Shown here: positions 15,823 to 24,952 of the stretch, one piece after another
Layout: the number at the start of each line of letters is the position of its first letter
Numbering within the stretch: position 1 is the first letter of the stretch
From: Anaerolineae bacterium
Lineage (GTDB): Bacteria; Chloroflexota; Anaerolineae; 4572-78; J111
Assembly: GCA_016931895.1 (NCBI GenBank)
Contig: JAFGDY010000056.1
Coordinates: forward strand, 1 to 47,483
Direction of reading: 5' to 3'
DNA length: 47,483 nucleotides
Program-made: the position numbers and the translations under genes
The notes under the pieces: generated by a model
What the model saw: only the letters and a program-made list of their open reading frames with translations
Databases searched by the model: none
What the model was told of the DNA's origin: nothing

Positions 15823-16905
15823 ATGAAAGGATTAATCTTAAGCGGCGGCAAAGGCACTCGCCTGTACCCGCTCACCTATACCAGCGCCAAACAGCTTATC
15901 CCCGTGGCCAATAAACCCGTTTTGGTGCGGGTGATTGAGGCTATCCGCGATGCCGGCATTAGCGACATTGGCATTGTGGTTGGCGATACCGCCCCCGACA
16001 TAGAGCGGGCAGTGGGCCAGGGCGGGCAGTGGGGCGTCAACATCACGTACATCCCCCAAGAAGCGCCACTGGGTTTGGCCCACGCGGTAAAAATTTCAGA
16101 GGATTTTTTGGGCCAGGACCGTTTTGTGATGTTTTTGGGCGATAATGTAATTGAAGGAGGCATCAGCCCCCTCATTGCCGAGTTTGCCAACAGCGATTAC
16201 AACTCGCAGATTGTGTTGACCCGCGTTGACCGGCCCCAGGAGTACGGAGTGGCTGTTCTCGACGACAAAGGGGGGATTGTCAAACTCATTGAAAAGCCCA
16301 AAGAGCCGCCCAGCGATTTAGCCCTGGTGGGCATTTACATGTTTGATCAGCACATTTTTGAAGCCGTCAAAGCCATCACCCCCAGTTGGCGCGGCGAATA
16401 TGAAATTACCGACGCCATTCAATGGCTCGTTGATGCCGGCCATAACGTTCATGCCTACGTCCACCGGGGCTGGTGGATTGATACGGGTGCGCCCGGCGAC
16501 ATGCTGGAGGCCAACAGCCTGGTATTGGAAGAACTGACCCCCACTGTTGAGGGTTACATTGACCGCGATAGCGAAGTGGACAGCCGGGTAACGGTGGAAC
16601 AAGGCGCGGAAATCATCAACAGCGTGGTGCGCGGCCCGGCCATTATTGGCAAAGAGACCCGCATTATCAACGCCTACGTTGGCCCCTTTACCAGCATCTA
16701 CCATCACTGCCTGATTGAAAACGCCGAAATCTCCCGCTCCATTGTATTGGAGCACAGCCAGATTCGTAACATCAACCACCGCATTGAAGACAGCCTGATT
16801 GGGCGGAATGTGGTGGTGCATCGCTCGCCCATTCGCCCCCGGGCCTACAAATTTACCCTGGGCGATAACTCGCACCTGGGCCTTTTGGGCAACGGCGGAG
16901 AGTAA
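15823..16905 (+). CDS. rmlA: glucose-1-phosphate thymidylyltransferase, long form
   Basis: A 360-aa nucleotidyltransferase. The N-terminal LSGGKGTRLYPLTYTSAKQ (about residues 6-24) is the nucleotide-binding signature, and FLGDN (about 105-109) holds the metal-binding Asp. The C-terminal 110 residues form hexapeptide-like left-handed beta-helix turns (VEQGAEIINSVVRGPAIIGK). Length and sequence fit the long RmlA/StrD type, which makes dTDP-glucose for deoxysugar and surface polysaccharide synthesis; a related sugar nucleotide is possible. An AAGGAG site stands about 10 nt upstream. No rmlBCD follows. With the CpsD-like gene at 12957 it suggests a polysaccharide locus interrupted by the restriction-modification pair. 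Confidence 0.88.
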   Translation: MKGLILSGGKGTRLYPLTYTSAKQLIPVANKPVLVRVIEAIRDAGISDIGIVVGDTAPDIERAVGQGGQWGVNITYIPQEAPLGLAHAVKISEDFLGQDRFVMFLGDNVIEGGISPLIAEFANSDYNSQIVLTRVDRPQEYGVAVLDDKGGIVKLIEKPKEPPSDLALVGIYMFDQHIFEAVKAITPSWRGEYEITDAIQWLVDAGHNVHAYVHRGWWIDTGAPGDMLEANSLVLEELTPTVEGYIDRDSEVDSRVTVEQGAEIINSVVRGPAIIGKETRIINAYVGPFTSIYHHCLIENAEISRSIVLEHSQIRNINHRIEDSLIGRNVVVHRSPIRPRAYKFTLGDNSHLGLLGNGGE

Positions 16906-16990
16906 CTAATTTCAGACCAAATTAAACAAACAATTGCCACAAAATCCATTCACTTCAGCCAATTCTCCGGTATCCTGATAAGGGTCGGCA

Positions 16991-17064
16991 ACCGACAACC
17001 GACGAACGGCCCATAAATAAGTGGCACAGATATTGTTGGTCGTTCGTCGTGGGTCGTTCGTCGT
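16991..17064. repeat. CGTCGTTCG-type repeats forming a possible hairpin
   Basis: GGTCGTTCGTCGT occurs twice in tandem (17038-17050, 17052-17064), and an inverted relative, CCGACAACCGACGAACG, precedes it (about 16991-17007). The inverted copies could pair across a 30-nt loop. A related stretch occurs near 46680-46705. The element fills most of the 183-nt gap before the methyltransferase gene. Confidence 0.5.
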
Positions 17065-17088
17065 AAAAATTTAATTTTGGAGGCAAAC

Positions 17089-17967
17089 ATGACCAAAAGC
17101 CTGACCACCACGCTTTCATCAGCCACTCAAACTGTGGAAATCAACCGGGACAACCCCACCGTTATCATTGGCGAGCGGATCAATCCAACAGGCCGTAAGA
17201 CCGTATTGGCGGCCTTGCAAGCAGGCAACTTTGAGCTGGTGCGCCAGGATGCCGCCGCGCAAGTTACGGCCGGCGCTGCCGTTCTTGATGTTAACGCCGG
17301 GGTGCCCGACGCCGACGAACCGGAGCTACTAAAACAGGTTTTGCGCACGGTCATGGCCGAAACCGATGTACCCCTGTGTATTGACACGGCCAATCCTAAA
17401 GCCCTGGAGAACGCCCTCTCAATTTACCAGGGCAAGGCTCTGGTAAATTCGGTCAACGGCGAGGAGAAATCATTAGCGGCGGTATTGCCCCTGGTTAAAG
17501 AGCACGGGGCCGCCGTGATTGGTCTGTGCATGGACGACAACGGCATCCCGGCCACCCCCGCCGCGCGGCTGGCGGTGGCGGCCAAAATCATCGAGCGGGC
17601 CGGCCAACTGGGTATCGCTCCGGCAGACATTGTGATTGACCCCCTCACCCTGACCATAGGCTCCGATAGTGATGCGGGTCGCGTTACGCTGGAAACTATT
17701 GAGTTGGTGGTGCAGGAATTTGGGGTCAACATCACCATGGGCGCCAGCAACGTTTCCTTTGGCTTGCCTGATCGTAAATACATCAACGCCGCCTTTATGG
17801 CTATGGCCATAAAGGCGGGCCTAACCTGCCCCATCACCAACCCCCTAGTCACGGAAATTATCACCGCCGTTTTAGCCGCCGACCTGGCCCTGGGCCGGGA
17901 CGAATACGCCATGCGCTGGCTGCAAGCCTATCGCCGGCGGCAAAAGGCCGTGGCAGCCCAACCTTGA
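17089..17967 (+). CDS. methyltetrahydrofolate:corrinoid methyltransferase (pterin-binding family)
   Basis: A 292-aa pterin-binding TIM-barrel protein. It contains the family N-terminus TVIIGERINPTGRK, the AAAQVTAGAAVLDVNAGVPD segment, PLCIDTANPKAL, and the DPLTLTIGSDSDAG and TMGASNVSFGLPDR loops. These match the methyltransferase that passes the methyl group of methyl-THF to a corrinoid protein (AcsE-like, or the related MetH module). ATG 17089 is chosen because GGAGG lies 5 nt upstream; the longer frame starts with a TTG inside that site. The TGA stop overlaps the TTG start of the cobyrinate synthase gene, tying the two together. No corrinoid iron-sulfur protein is next to it, so the acceptor is unknown. 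Confidence 0.87.
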   Translation: MTKSLTTTLSSATQTVEINRDNPTVIIGERINPTGRKTVLAALQAGNFELVRQDAAAQVTAGAAVLDVNAGVPDADEPELLKQVLRTVMAETDVPLCIDTANPKALENALSIYQGKALVNSVNGEEKSLAAVLPLVKEHGAAVIGLCMDDNGIPATPAARLAVAAKIIERAGQLGIAPADIVIDPLTLTIGSDSDAGRVTLETIELVVQEFGVNITMGASNVSFGLPDRKYINAAFMAMAIKAGLTCPITNPLVTEIITAVLAADLALGRDEYAMRWLQAYRRRQKAVAAQP

Positions 17968-19355
17968 ACCGGGCCAGGCTGACCATTGCGGGAATACACA
18001 GTGGGGTTGGTAAAACCACCCTCACCGCAGGCTTGATTGCCGCTTTTGCCCGGCGCGACCTGGCCGTACAGCCGTTCAAGGCCGGCCCGGACTATATTGA
18101 TCCCACCTACCACACCCTGGCCGCCGGCCGTCCTTGCCGCAATTTGGACACCTGGATGGTTCCCCCAAATTATGTGCAGGCGCTATTTGCCCATGCCGCC
18201 AGCCTAGTTGACCTGGCGATTGTTGAGGGCGTGATGGGGCTGTACGATGGTTTTAGCTACCAGGACGAAACCGGCAGCACGGCGCAGATTGCCAAACTTT
18301 TAGATACTCCGGTGGTGCTGGTGCTGGACGCCGGTAAAATGGCCCGCAGCGCCGGGGCTATGGCTCTGGGTTATGCGCAGTTTGACCCGGACTTGCCGCT
18401 GGCCGGGTTTGTGGTCAACCAAGTTGGCAGCGACAGCCATGGCCAGGGCGTGGCCGCGGCCATTGAACAGGCCACCGGCCGGCCGGTGTTTGGCTGGCTG
18501 CCCCGCCACGCCGCCCTGGAAATCCCCGAACGGCACCTGGGTTTGGTGCCCACCGCCGAACCCGGGCGCTGGCAGGCTTTTATTGATGCCGCCGCCGCGC
18601 AGGTTGAACGTTATCTTGACCTGGATCACCTGCTGGCCGTGGCCCGGCAAGCGCCCCCTTTGCCCGCGCCAAACCTGTCTAATATTTTGCCAATTGAGCC
18701 GCCGGTTGCGGGCGACGCTCCGGTCATCGCCGTGGCGCGGGATGAGGCGTTCAACTTTACTTACCAGGACAACCTGGATTTACTCCGCGCTGCCGGGGCC
18801 GAACTTGCCTTTTTTAGCCCCCTGCACGATGTTGGCTTGCCCCCGGCCGCCGGCTGCATTATCCTGAGCGGCGGTTTCCCGGAGTTGTACGCCGCCCCAC
18901 TATCGGCCAATGTTGAGTTGCGGCGGGCGCTGCGCCAGGCCCATGCGCGCAAAATCCCCATCTACGCCGAATGTGGCGGCCTGATGTACCTCACCGAATC
19001 CATCACCGACCTGGCCGGACAAAAATACCCCATGGTCGGCCTGCTGCCGGGCCATTCGGTGATGACCGAACGCCGCCTCACCCTGGGTTACCGGCTGGCC
19101 CGGGCGGCCAATGATTCCTGGTTGCTAGCGGCAGGCGAAACGGTGCGCGGCCACGAGTTTCACTATTCTGAGTGGTCAGGCCGTCCCTCTGAGTTACCCC
19201 CCACTTATCATTTACTCCCTGCCGCCGGTCAGGGAGAACCCCAACCAGAAGGCGCTTACTTCGACAATCTCTGGGCCTCTTACGTGCATCTCCATTTTTG
19301 GAGCAAGCCGGAATTGGCGGTTCGTTTTGCGCGTTTGGGCAGGATAAGTCTATAA
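17964..19355 (+). CDS. cbiA: cobyrinate a,c-diamide synthase
   Basis: A 463-aa CbiA/CobB enzyme that amidates the a and c side chains of cobyrinic acid using ATP and glutamine in cobalamin synthesis. The N-terminal ATPase has the P-loop GIHSGVGKTTLTAGLI (about residues 9-24), followed by FKAGPDYIDPTYH. The C-terminal class I glutamine amidotransferase domain has the Cys nucleophile in YAECGGLMYL (Cys near 335) and the late GHEFHYSEW and SYVHLHFWS segments. The TTG start overlaps the previous stop (TTGA), indicating translational coupling with the methyl-THF methyltransferase. Pairing a corrinoid-dependent methyl-transfer enzyme with a corrinoid biosynthesis step makes functional sense. Confidence 0.93.
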   Translation: MNRARLTIAGIHSGVGKTTLTAGLIAAFARRDLAVQPFKAGPDYIDPTYHTLAAGRPCRNLDTWMVPPNYVQALFAHAASLVDLAIVEGVMGLYDGFSYQDETGSTAQIAKLLDTPVVLVLDAGKMARSAGAMALGYAQFDPDLPLAGFVVNQVGSDSHGQGVAAAIEQATGRPVFGWLPRHAALEIPERHLGLVPTAEPGRWQAFIDAAAAQVERYLDLDHLLAVARQAPPLPAPNLSNILPIEPPVAGDAPVIAVARDEAFNFTYQDNLDLLRAAGAELAFFSPLHDVGLPPAAGCIILSGGFPELYAAPLSANVELRRALRQAHARKIPIYAECGGLMYLTESITDLAGQKYPMVGLLPGHSVMTERRLTLGYRLARAANDSWLLAAGETVRGHEFHYSEWSGRPSELPPTYHLLPAAGQGEPQPEGAYFDNLWASYVHLHFWSKPELAVRFARLGRISL

Positions 19356-19389
19356 AAAGTTGTGACTAAAAAGTACCAAAATCTGGGGA

Positions 19390-19417
19390 TTGATTCAACC
19401 CAAATGTCTGGTACAAT
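19390..19417 (+). promoter_or_regulatory. putative promoter of the sensor-phosphatase gene
   Basis: TTGATT (19390-19395), a 16-nt spacer and TACAAT (19412-19417) lie about 107 nt upstream of the ATG at 19524. Confidence 0.45.
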
Positions 19418-19523
19418 AAGATTAGAATCAAGTGTGGCTTGTTTGATCAAAGCCAGTTTTGACCTGAGTCTATCCCCAAAATAGCCTCTGCCTAAAAAAT
19501 TTCAACAACAATGAGGCAACCAG

Positions 19524-22500
19524 ATGATGAAGAGCAAAAAACCTGACCATAAAAAACAAACCGGCCTACAGCCTAAACGTCCGACCATTGGCCTATTTGT
19601 CAAGAGTCTTGGCGAGTTCCATGCCACCATCCAGGCCGGGGTAACTGAAGTTACCGGGGAATGCGGGGCTAATTTTATAATGTACGTGGGCGAAGCCGTG
19701 CGCAATCCGGGGCAAAATTTTGAGGCCCAGGGCAATATTATCTATAATTTGGTCAGCCCGGAACGGATTGATGGGCTGATCATGGTGTCCAGCAGTATCG
19801 GCTCGTACGTGCCCACCGCAGAGTTTACGGCTTTTTGTCGCCGGTATGCGCCCTTGCCGGTGGTGAATGTGTTGGAAAAGTTGGAAGGCATTCCCAGCGT
19901 TATCATTGATGATACAAAAGGGCTGCAAGACCTGATCACCCACCTGATTGTTGACCACGGTTACCGCCGGATTGCGTTTCTGCAAGGGCCTCAACATAAC
20001 CTGGAAGCCAAGCAGCGTTACCAGATTTATGCCGAAGTTCTGACCAAACATAACCTGCCCCTTGACCCGGCCCTGGTGGTGCCGGGTGACTACCAGGTTG
20101 AGGCCGGCATGAAATCTATGCAGATGCTGCTCGACCGAAATGTTACCTTTGAAGCCATTGTGGCCGCCAATGATTTGGCCGCGATAGGCGCTTTGCAGGT
20201 GTTGGAAGCCAGGGATATCCATGTGCCGGGCGATGTGGCCATTGTGGGCATTGGCGACGGAACGGTCAATCGGGTTGTTCCTCCTCCCCTGAGTACCGTG
20301 GGGCGACCCCTGGCTGCAATGGGACGTAAAGCGGCCGAGATGGTGCTGGCTCAAGGCCAGGGTGAAGAAGTGCCTCAACTGGTCACGCTCCAATCAGAAA
20401 TGATTATCCGCCAATCGTGCGGTTGTTCTTCCCTGGCGGCCAGGCAAGCCGTTGTGCAGCGGGTAGTGCCGGTAGATGAGGGCTTTGAGGCTGTTTTTTC
20501 TAAGCAACGGGATGACATTCTTACCGCCATATTAAAAGCAATAGCTCCCATCTTCACGGAAGTTGAACCTGCCAGGATGTCGGAATGGGCCGAAAAGTTA
20601 CTGGATGCCTTTGCCGCCGCGCTTATGGCCGCAAACAAAGAGGAAACGCCGAACGTTTTTTTGCAGGAATTGGACAGAGTATTACGCCAGGCCAGGCATG
20701 CAAATCGCGGCGTAACCGCCTGGCAAAGGGCCATTTCGGTGCTGCAACGTCACCTGCGCCCTTATCTGGCCAATGATGACCTTGTTCTGGCCGATAGTCT
20801 GTGGCAACAGGCTCGCGTGGTGATTGGCGAAACGGCCGAGCAGGTCGTCATGTTCCAAATGGTGCAAACCGAACAACGAACCCAGAGGCTGGACAGGTTC
20901 AGCCAAACCTTGATCACCACCTTTGACATGACCAAGCTGATGGATATCCTGGCGGAAGGCTTGCCGCCTTTGCCCATTCCCAGCGCCTACCTGGCCTTAT
21001 TTGAAGACCCGGCAGCGCCTGACGAATGGGCGCGGCTGATGTTGGCCTACGACGCTGCAAACCCTGCCGCGCCAAAACGGATTGATTTACCCCCTGAAGG
21101 GCTTCGTTTTCCGGCGCGGGAATTGGCGCCGCCGGGCATGCTGCCCCCAGACCGACGGTATAACTATGTGGTTGAACCCCTCTATTTTCAGGACCAGCAA
21201 ATAGGCTTTGTTCTATTTGAAATGGGGGCCGTAGTCCTGATTGATCGGTTGACCTCAGTTTATGACACCCTGCGGGGGATGATTAGCAGCGCCCTGAAAG
21301 GCGCGCTCCTGGTGCAACAAGAGGAAAAGCGGTTCCGGCAATTGCAAACCGTGGCCAAAGTCAGTACCACGGTTTCCACGGTTTTGGATACAACCGAACT
21401 GCTGCAAAAAGTGGTTGACCTGACCAAAGAAAGTTTTGGGCTGTATCACGCGCATCTTTATCTGTTTGACGAGAGCGGGGAAAATCTGGTGTTGGCCGCC
21501 GGAGCCGGTCAAGTGGGGCGACAAATGATCGCCAAAGGGTGGTCCATTTCTCGCCGCCAGGAACAATCATTGGTTGCGCGGGCAGCCCGCACGGGTCAAG
21601 GATTTATCGTTAACAACGTGCGCGAAACCCCCCACTGGTTGCCCAATCCGTTATTACCTGATACATGCTCGGAACTGGCCGTGCCGTTGATGGTGGGTGA
21701 TTATGTGTTGGGTGTGCTTGACGTGCAGGCCGATGAAATCAATTATTTTACAGATGATGATATTCAGATCCAAAGCACGCTGGCCGCGCAGATAGCCGTA
21801 GCCCTGAACAATGCCTCTTTATTTGAACAGATCAACCGGGCCAACGCCGAAATTGCCAGCCTCAACGAGCGGCTCAAATTTGAAAACGTGCGGATGACGG
21901 CAGAATTGGACGTGAGCCGCCGTTTGCAACAGATGCTTTTGCCTACCAAAGAAGAGCTACAACAAATCAAGGGATTGGATATTGCGGGTTATATGGAACC
22001 GGCGGACGAAGTGGGGGGGGATTATTACGACGTGCTCAAACATAACGGCTCGGTTAAAATTGGCATTGGCGATGTGACCGGCCATGGCCTGGAAAGCGGC
22101 GTGGTGATGCTCATGCTGCAAACCGCTGTGCGCACCCTGCTGACCAGTGGCATTGACGACCCTATCCGGTTTCTGGACATTATCAACCGCATGCTGCACG
22201 CCAACCTGCAACGAATGAGGGTAGACAAAAGCCTATCGTTGGCCTTGCTTGACTATGCTACCTCCCAGGAAAACCAAATGGGCCGGATGCGCTTGAGCGG
22301 CCAACACGAGCAGTTAATTGTGGTCCGCCAGGGGGGACAGATAGAGTTGCAAAATACCCTGGATTTGGGTTTTCCCGTTGGGTTGGTCACTAACATTGGC
22401 CAGTTTGTAGACGAGTTGTCCATTGATTTGCAGTCCGGCGATGGGGTGGTCTTGTACTCCGACGGCATTACCGAGGCCGAGAACAAAGCCGGAGATTTCT

Positions 22501-22652
22501 ACGGTTTGGAACGGCTATGCACGGTAGTGGGCCAACATTGGGCGCAACCCGCCGAAGTAATCAAAGAGGCGGTGGTAACCGATGTTCGGCAGTTTATTGG
22601 CCAACAAAAATTATATGATGATTTAACCTTGTTGGTTATCAAGCAAAAATAG
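19524..22652 (+). CDS. LacI/PBP1-like sensor, GAF, SpoIIE-type phosphatase fusion
   Basis: A 1042-aa soluble signalling protein. Residues about 20-295 form a LacI/periplasmic-binding-type sensor domain (TIGLFVKSLGEFHATIQAG, LQDLITHLIVDHGYRRIAFLQG, VAIVGIGDGTVNRV) without the LacI helix-turn-helix, ending in a SCGCSS motif. A helical linker and a poorly conserved region (300-600) follow, then a GAF domain (about 605-768), a coiled coil (770-810) and a PP2C/SpoIIE phosphatase domain (about 812-1042). The phosphatase has the metal-binding motifs DEVGGDYYD, GDVTGHGLESG, LYSDGITEA and DDLTLLV. Such phosphatases usually reset anti-sigma antagonist switches. The sensor is cytoplasmic, since no signal peptide is present, and may sense a sugar. 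Confidence 0.88.
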   Translation: MMKSKKPDHKKQTGLQPKRPTIGLFVKSLGEFHATIQAGVTEVTGECGANFIMYVGEAVRNPGQNFEAQGNIIYNLVSPERIDGLIMVSSSIGSYVPTAEFTAFCRRYAPLPVVNVLEKLEGIPSVIIDDTKGLQDLITHLIVDHGYRRIAFLQGPQHNLEAKQRYQIYAEVLTKHNLPLDPALVVPGDYQVEAGMKSMQMLLDRNVTFEAIVAANDLAAIGALQVLEARDIHVPGDVAIVGIGDGTVNRVVPPPLSTVGRPLAAMGRKAAEMVLAQGQGEEVPQLVTLQSEMIIRQSCGCSSLAARQAVVQRVVPVDEGFEAVFSKQRDDILTAILKAIAPIFTEVEPARMSEWAEKLLDAFAAALMAANKEETPNVFLQELDRVLRQARHANRGVTAWQRAISVLQRHLRPYLANDDLVLADSLWQQARVVIGETAEQVVMFQMVQTEQRTQRLDRFSQTLITTFDMTKLMDILAEGLPPLPIPSAYLALFEDPAAPDEWARLMLAYDAANPAAPKRIDLPPEGLRFPARELAPPGMLPPDRRYNYVVEPLYFQDQQIGFVLFEMGAVVLIDRLTSVYDTLRGMISSALKGALLVQQEEKRFRQLQTVAKVSTTVSTVLDTTELLQKVVDLTKESFGLYHAHLYLFDESGENLVLAAGAGQVGRQMIAKGWSISRRQEQSLVARAARTGQGFIVNNVRETPHWLPNPLLPDTCSELAVPLMVGDYVLGVLDVQADEINYFTDDDIQIQSTLAAQIAVALNNASLFEQINRANAEIASLNERLKFENVRMTAELDVSRRLQQMLLPTKEELQQIKGLDIAGYMEPADEVGGDYYDVLKHNGSVKIGIGDVTGHGLESGVVMLMLQTAVRTLLTSGIDDPIRFLDIINRMLHANLQRMRVDKSLSLALLDYATSQENQMGRMRLSGQHEQLIVVRQGGQIELQNTLDLGFPVGLVTNIGQFVDELSIDLQSGDGVVLYSDGITEAENKAGDFYGLERLCTVVGQHWAQPAEVIKEAVVTDVRQFIGQQKLYDDLTLLVIKQK

Positions 22653-22786
22653 ATTGGTGCTATTGCCACTCGATGAACTATAGCCCTTGCCTTGAGGTTT
22701 ATTGTACCCCTCTGGCAAGAATATACTTCTGCCCCTCATTCTTACACAAAATTCTATTTTCCCCTGCTTGGCTGAACCGGAAGATT

Positions 22787-22814
22787 TTGAGGGAGATCTA
22801 ATAGGTGCTACAAT
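22787..22814 (+). promoter_or_regulatory. promoter of the two-component pair
   Basis: TTGAGG (22787-22792), a 16-nt spacer and TACAAT (22809-22814, 5 of 6) lie about 80 nt before the histidine kinase start. Confidence 0.5.
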
Positions 22815-22893
22815 GGTTTGTAGGGACTCCCCCATACGCCAAAATAATGAATACAGCGAGGGCTGAAGTGTAAACCGGCTTGCGGAGATGTTT

Positions 22894-24111
22894 ATGGCCC
22901 GATACAGAACATTAATCACATACGTGATTATTTACTTTTTTGCCCTAAGCGCGACCATTCGTGGCTTGATTCATTTTCAGGGCCGGACTTACCAGTGGCT
23001 AGTAACCGGGCTATTAGCTGCCTTCTTTCTGTTATTGGCGATTGAGCCGTGGCTCTCTCGCCGTTCGCCGTGGTATACGCCGCTCTATCTGGCGGTACAA
23101 ACTGTCATCACTGCTGTCCTGCTGCTTATCCCAGCCGGTTCAATTGTCACCGATTATTTTGCTGTTTTGTTGATCCCGCTCACGCTTCAGGCCATGCGTG
23201 TTCTCCCGCCACGGATCGGATTTCGATGGATAATTTTATTCACGGTGGTGATGGCTATCCTGATGCTCTATCGCTTTGGCTGGGGTGAGGGGATACCGTT
23301 TATCTTAACCTACACGGTGGCCTATCTTTTTGCCGGTTCCTACGTGGCCTTCATGCGCCAAGCCGATACCGCCCGTGAGGAGGCCGAGGCCGCGCGTCAA
23401 GAGAGTCAAAAGTTGCTAACGGAGCTTCAAGAGGCACACCGGCAATTGCAACACTATGCGGCCCAGGCCGAGGAACTGGCCGCAACCAAAGAACGCCACC
23501 ATCTGGCCCGGGAACTACACGATTCGGTGACGCAAACCATTTTTAGTATCACCCTCACCGCCAAATCGGCGCGGCTGTTACTGGACAAAGACCCCGCCCA
23601 GGTTGCCCCTCAGCTTGATCATCTGCAGGAATTGGCGCAAGGTGCCCTGGCCGAGATGCGGGCTTTGATTTTTGAACTCCGTCCTCCCGCGGTGGAAGAA
23701 GAAGGATTAGTTTCGGCGTTGCGCAAACACCTGGCTGCTCTGAAAAGTCGAGCAGGACTGGAGGTTGACCTTCAAATAGAAGGAGAAAGGCGACTCTCCG
23801 GCATTCAAGAACGCCGATTGTTCCGCATTGTTCAGGAAGCGCTCAACAATGTCGTCAAGTATGCCCAGGTCGGTAACGCTGTAGTTACGTTGATCATGGA
23901 GGATAACCGGGTGCTGCTCCAGATTGAGGATGAAGGGATAGGTTTTGACCCTGCCGCCCTCAAATTTAACGAGACGAAGATGGGGCTTTCCAGCATGCGC
24001 GAGCGTGCGGAAATGATGGGCGGTACGTTTCAAGTAGACTCTCAACCCAGCGCAGGAACCCGGATCAGGGTAGAGATTCCCCAGGTTGAAGGAGAGGAAG
24101 CGGATGGATGA
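22894..24111 (+). CDS. membrane sensor histidine kinase, NarL/DesK type
   Basis: A 405-aa kinase. The N-terminal third has about six hydrophobic segments (to about residue 150), followed by a coiled coil (about 152-200). The HisKA_3 motif ERHHLARELHDSVTQTIF has the phospho-accepting His at residue 209. The HATPase domain has the N box FRIVQEALNNVVKYAQ, the G1 box DEGIGFDP and the GLSSMRERAEMMGG segment. Start ATG 22894 is preferred over 22888 because GGAG then stands 6 nt upstream. The stop overlaps the response regulator start by 8 nt, so the pair is coupled. The signal is unknown, as there is no large extracellular loop. Confidence 0.92.
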   Translation: MARYRTLITYVIIYFFALSATIRGLIHFQGRTYQWLVTGLLAAFFLLLAIEPWLSRRSPWYTPLYLAVQTVITAVLLLIPAGSIVTDYFAVLLIPLTLQAMRVLPPRIGFRWIILFTVVMAILMLYRFGWGEGIPFILTYTVAYLFAGSYVAFMRQADTAREEAEAARQESQKLLTELQEAHRQLQHYAAQAEELAATKERHHLARELHDSVTQTIFSITLTAKSARLLLDKDPAQVAPQLDHLQELAQGALAEMRALIFELRPPAVEEEGLVSALRKHLAALKSRAGLEVDLQIEGERRLSGIQERRLFRIVQEALNNVVKYAQVGNAVVTLIMEDNRVLLQIEDEGIGFDPAALKFNETKMGLSSMRERAEMMGGTFQVDSQPSAGTRIRVEIPQVEGEEADG

Positions 24112-24778
24112 GATCAAGGTTTTGATTGTTGATGACCATGCGATGGTCAGGCAGGGGTTGCGCACCTTTCTCACGTTGAGTGAAGGGATTGAAGTGGTGG
24201 GCGAGGCAGCCAATGGTTTGGAAGCGGTGGAGCAAGTGCGTCAACAACAACCCGATATTGTGTTGATGGACCTGGTGATGCCCCAACTGGACGGTATCGA
24301 AGCCACGCGCCGTATCCGGGAACTCAGCCCCGAAACTCAGGTGTTGGCCTTAACCAGTTTTATTGAAAATGAGAAAGTTTTTGCGGCAATTGAGGCGGGG
24401 GCCTTGGGTTATTTGTTAAAGGATGTGTCGCCCGACGATTTGGTAGAAGCAATCAAAGCTGCGCAGCGGGGCGAGGCCCAACTGCATCCCGAGGTGACTA
24501 AAAAACTCATGCAGCAGGTAACCGCAAAAGCAAAACAGCAAAAGACTGCGCCTGCCAAACCCGGTGAAACTGATTCTGAAGATCTCACTGAACGGGAACT
24601 CGAAGTGCTGCGGCTCATTGCCACCGGTCTGAGCAACCGCGAGATCGCTCAGATGTTGACCATTGCCGAAAAAACAGTCAAAACCCATGTGAGTAATATC
24701 CTGAGCAAACTGCACCTGGCCGACCGTACTCAGGCGGCAATTTACGCGCTGCAAAAGGGCCTGGGGCCAGAACAATAG
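24104..24778 (+). CDS. NarL/FixJ-type response regulator
   Basis: A 224-aa regulator. The receiver domain (residues about 4-120) has the acidic pair in VLIVDDHAMVRQG, the phospho-accepting Asp56 in DIVLMDLVMPQLDG, the conserved Thr in LALTSF and Lys in YLLKD. The C-terminal LuxR-type helix-turn-helix (about 158-220, LTEREVLRLIATGLSNREIA-like, TVKTHVSNILSKL) binds DNA. ATG 24104 is chosen because of a GGAGAGGAA site; a TTG further upstream gives a longer frame. It is the partner of the kinase just upstream, and a strong terminator follows at 24816. Confidence 0.94.
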   Translation: MDEIKVLIVDDHAMVRQGLRTFLTLSEGIEVVGEAANGLEAVEQVRQQQPDIVLMDLVMPQLDGIEATRRIRELSPETQVLALTSFIENEKVFAAIEAGALGYLLKDVSPDDLVEAIKAAQRGEAQLHPEVTKKLMQQVTAKAKQQKTAPAKPGETDSEDLTERELEVLRLIATGLSNREIAQMLTIAEKTVKTHVSNILSKLHLADRTQAAIYALQKGLGPEQ

Positions 24779-24815
24779 CTCTCCCCCTGTAGTCCTAAGA
24801 CCAAAGACCTACCCG

Positions 24816-24842
24816 GACCGATCTACGAGATCGGTCTTTTTT
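24816..24842 (+). terminator. intrinsic terminator after the two-component pair
   Basis: A perfect 9-bp stem GACCGATCT/AGATCGGTC with a 3-nt ACG loop is followed by TTTTTTATT. It separates the kinase-regulator pair from the next cluster. Confidence 0.9.
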
Positions 24843-24952
24843 ATTACCTAAAATACACGGCTGGCCCGATGTGGATGGCGGAAAAACTTGATACACTATT
24901 TTCAAATAAACATTCAATTGCAAAGGCGGCAGCACAGAAACAGGAGGAACCA

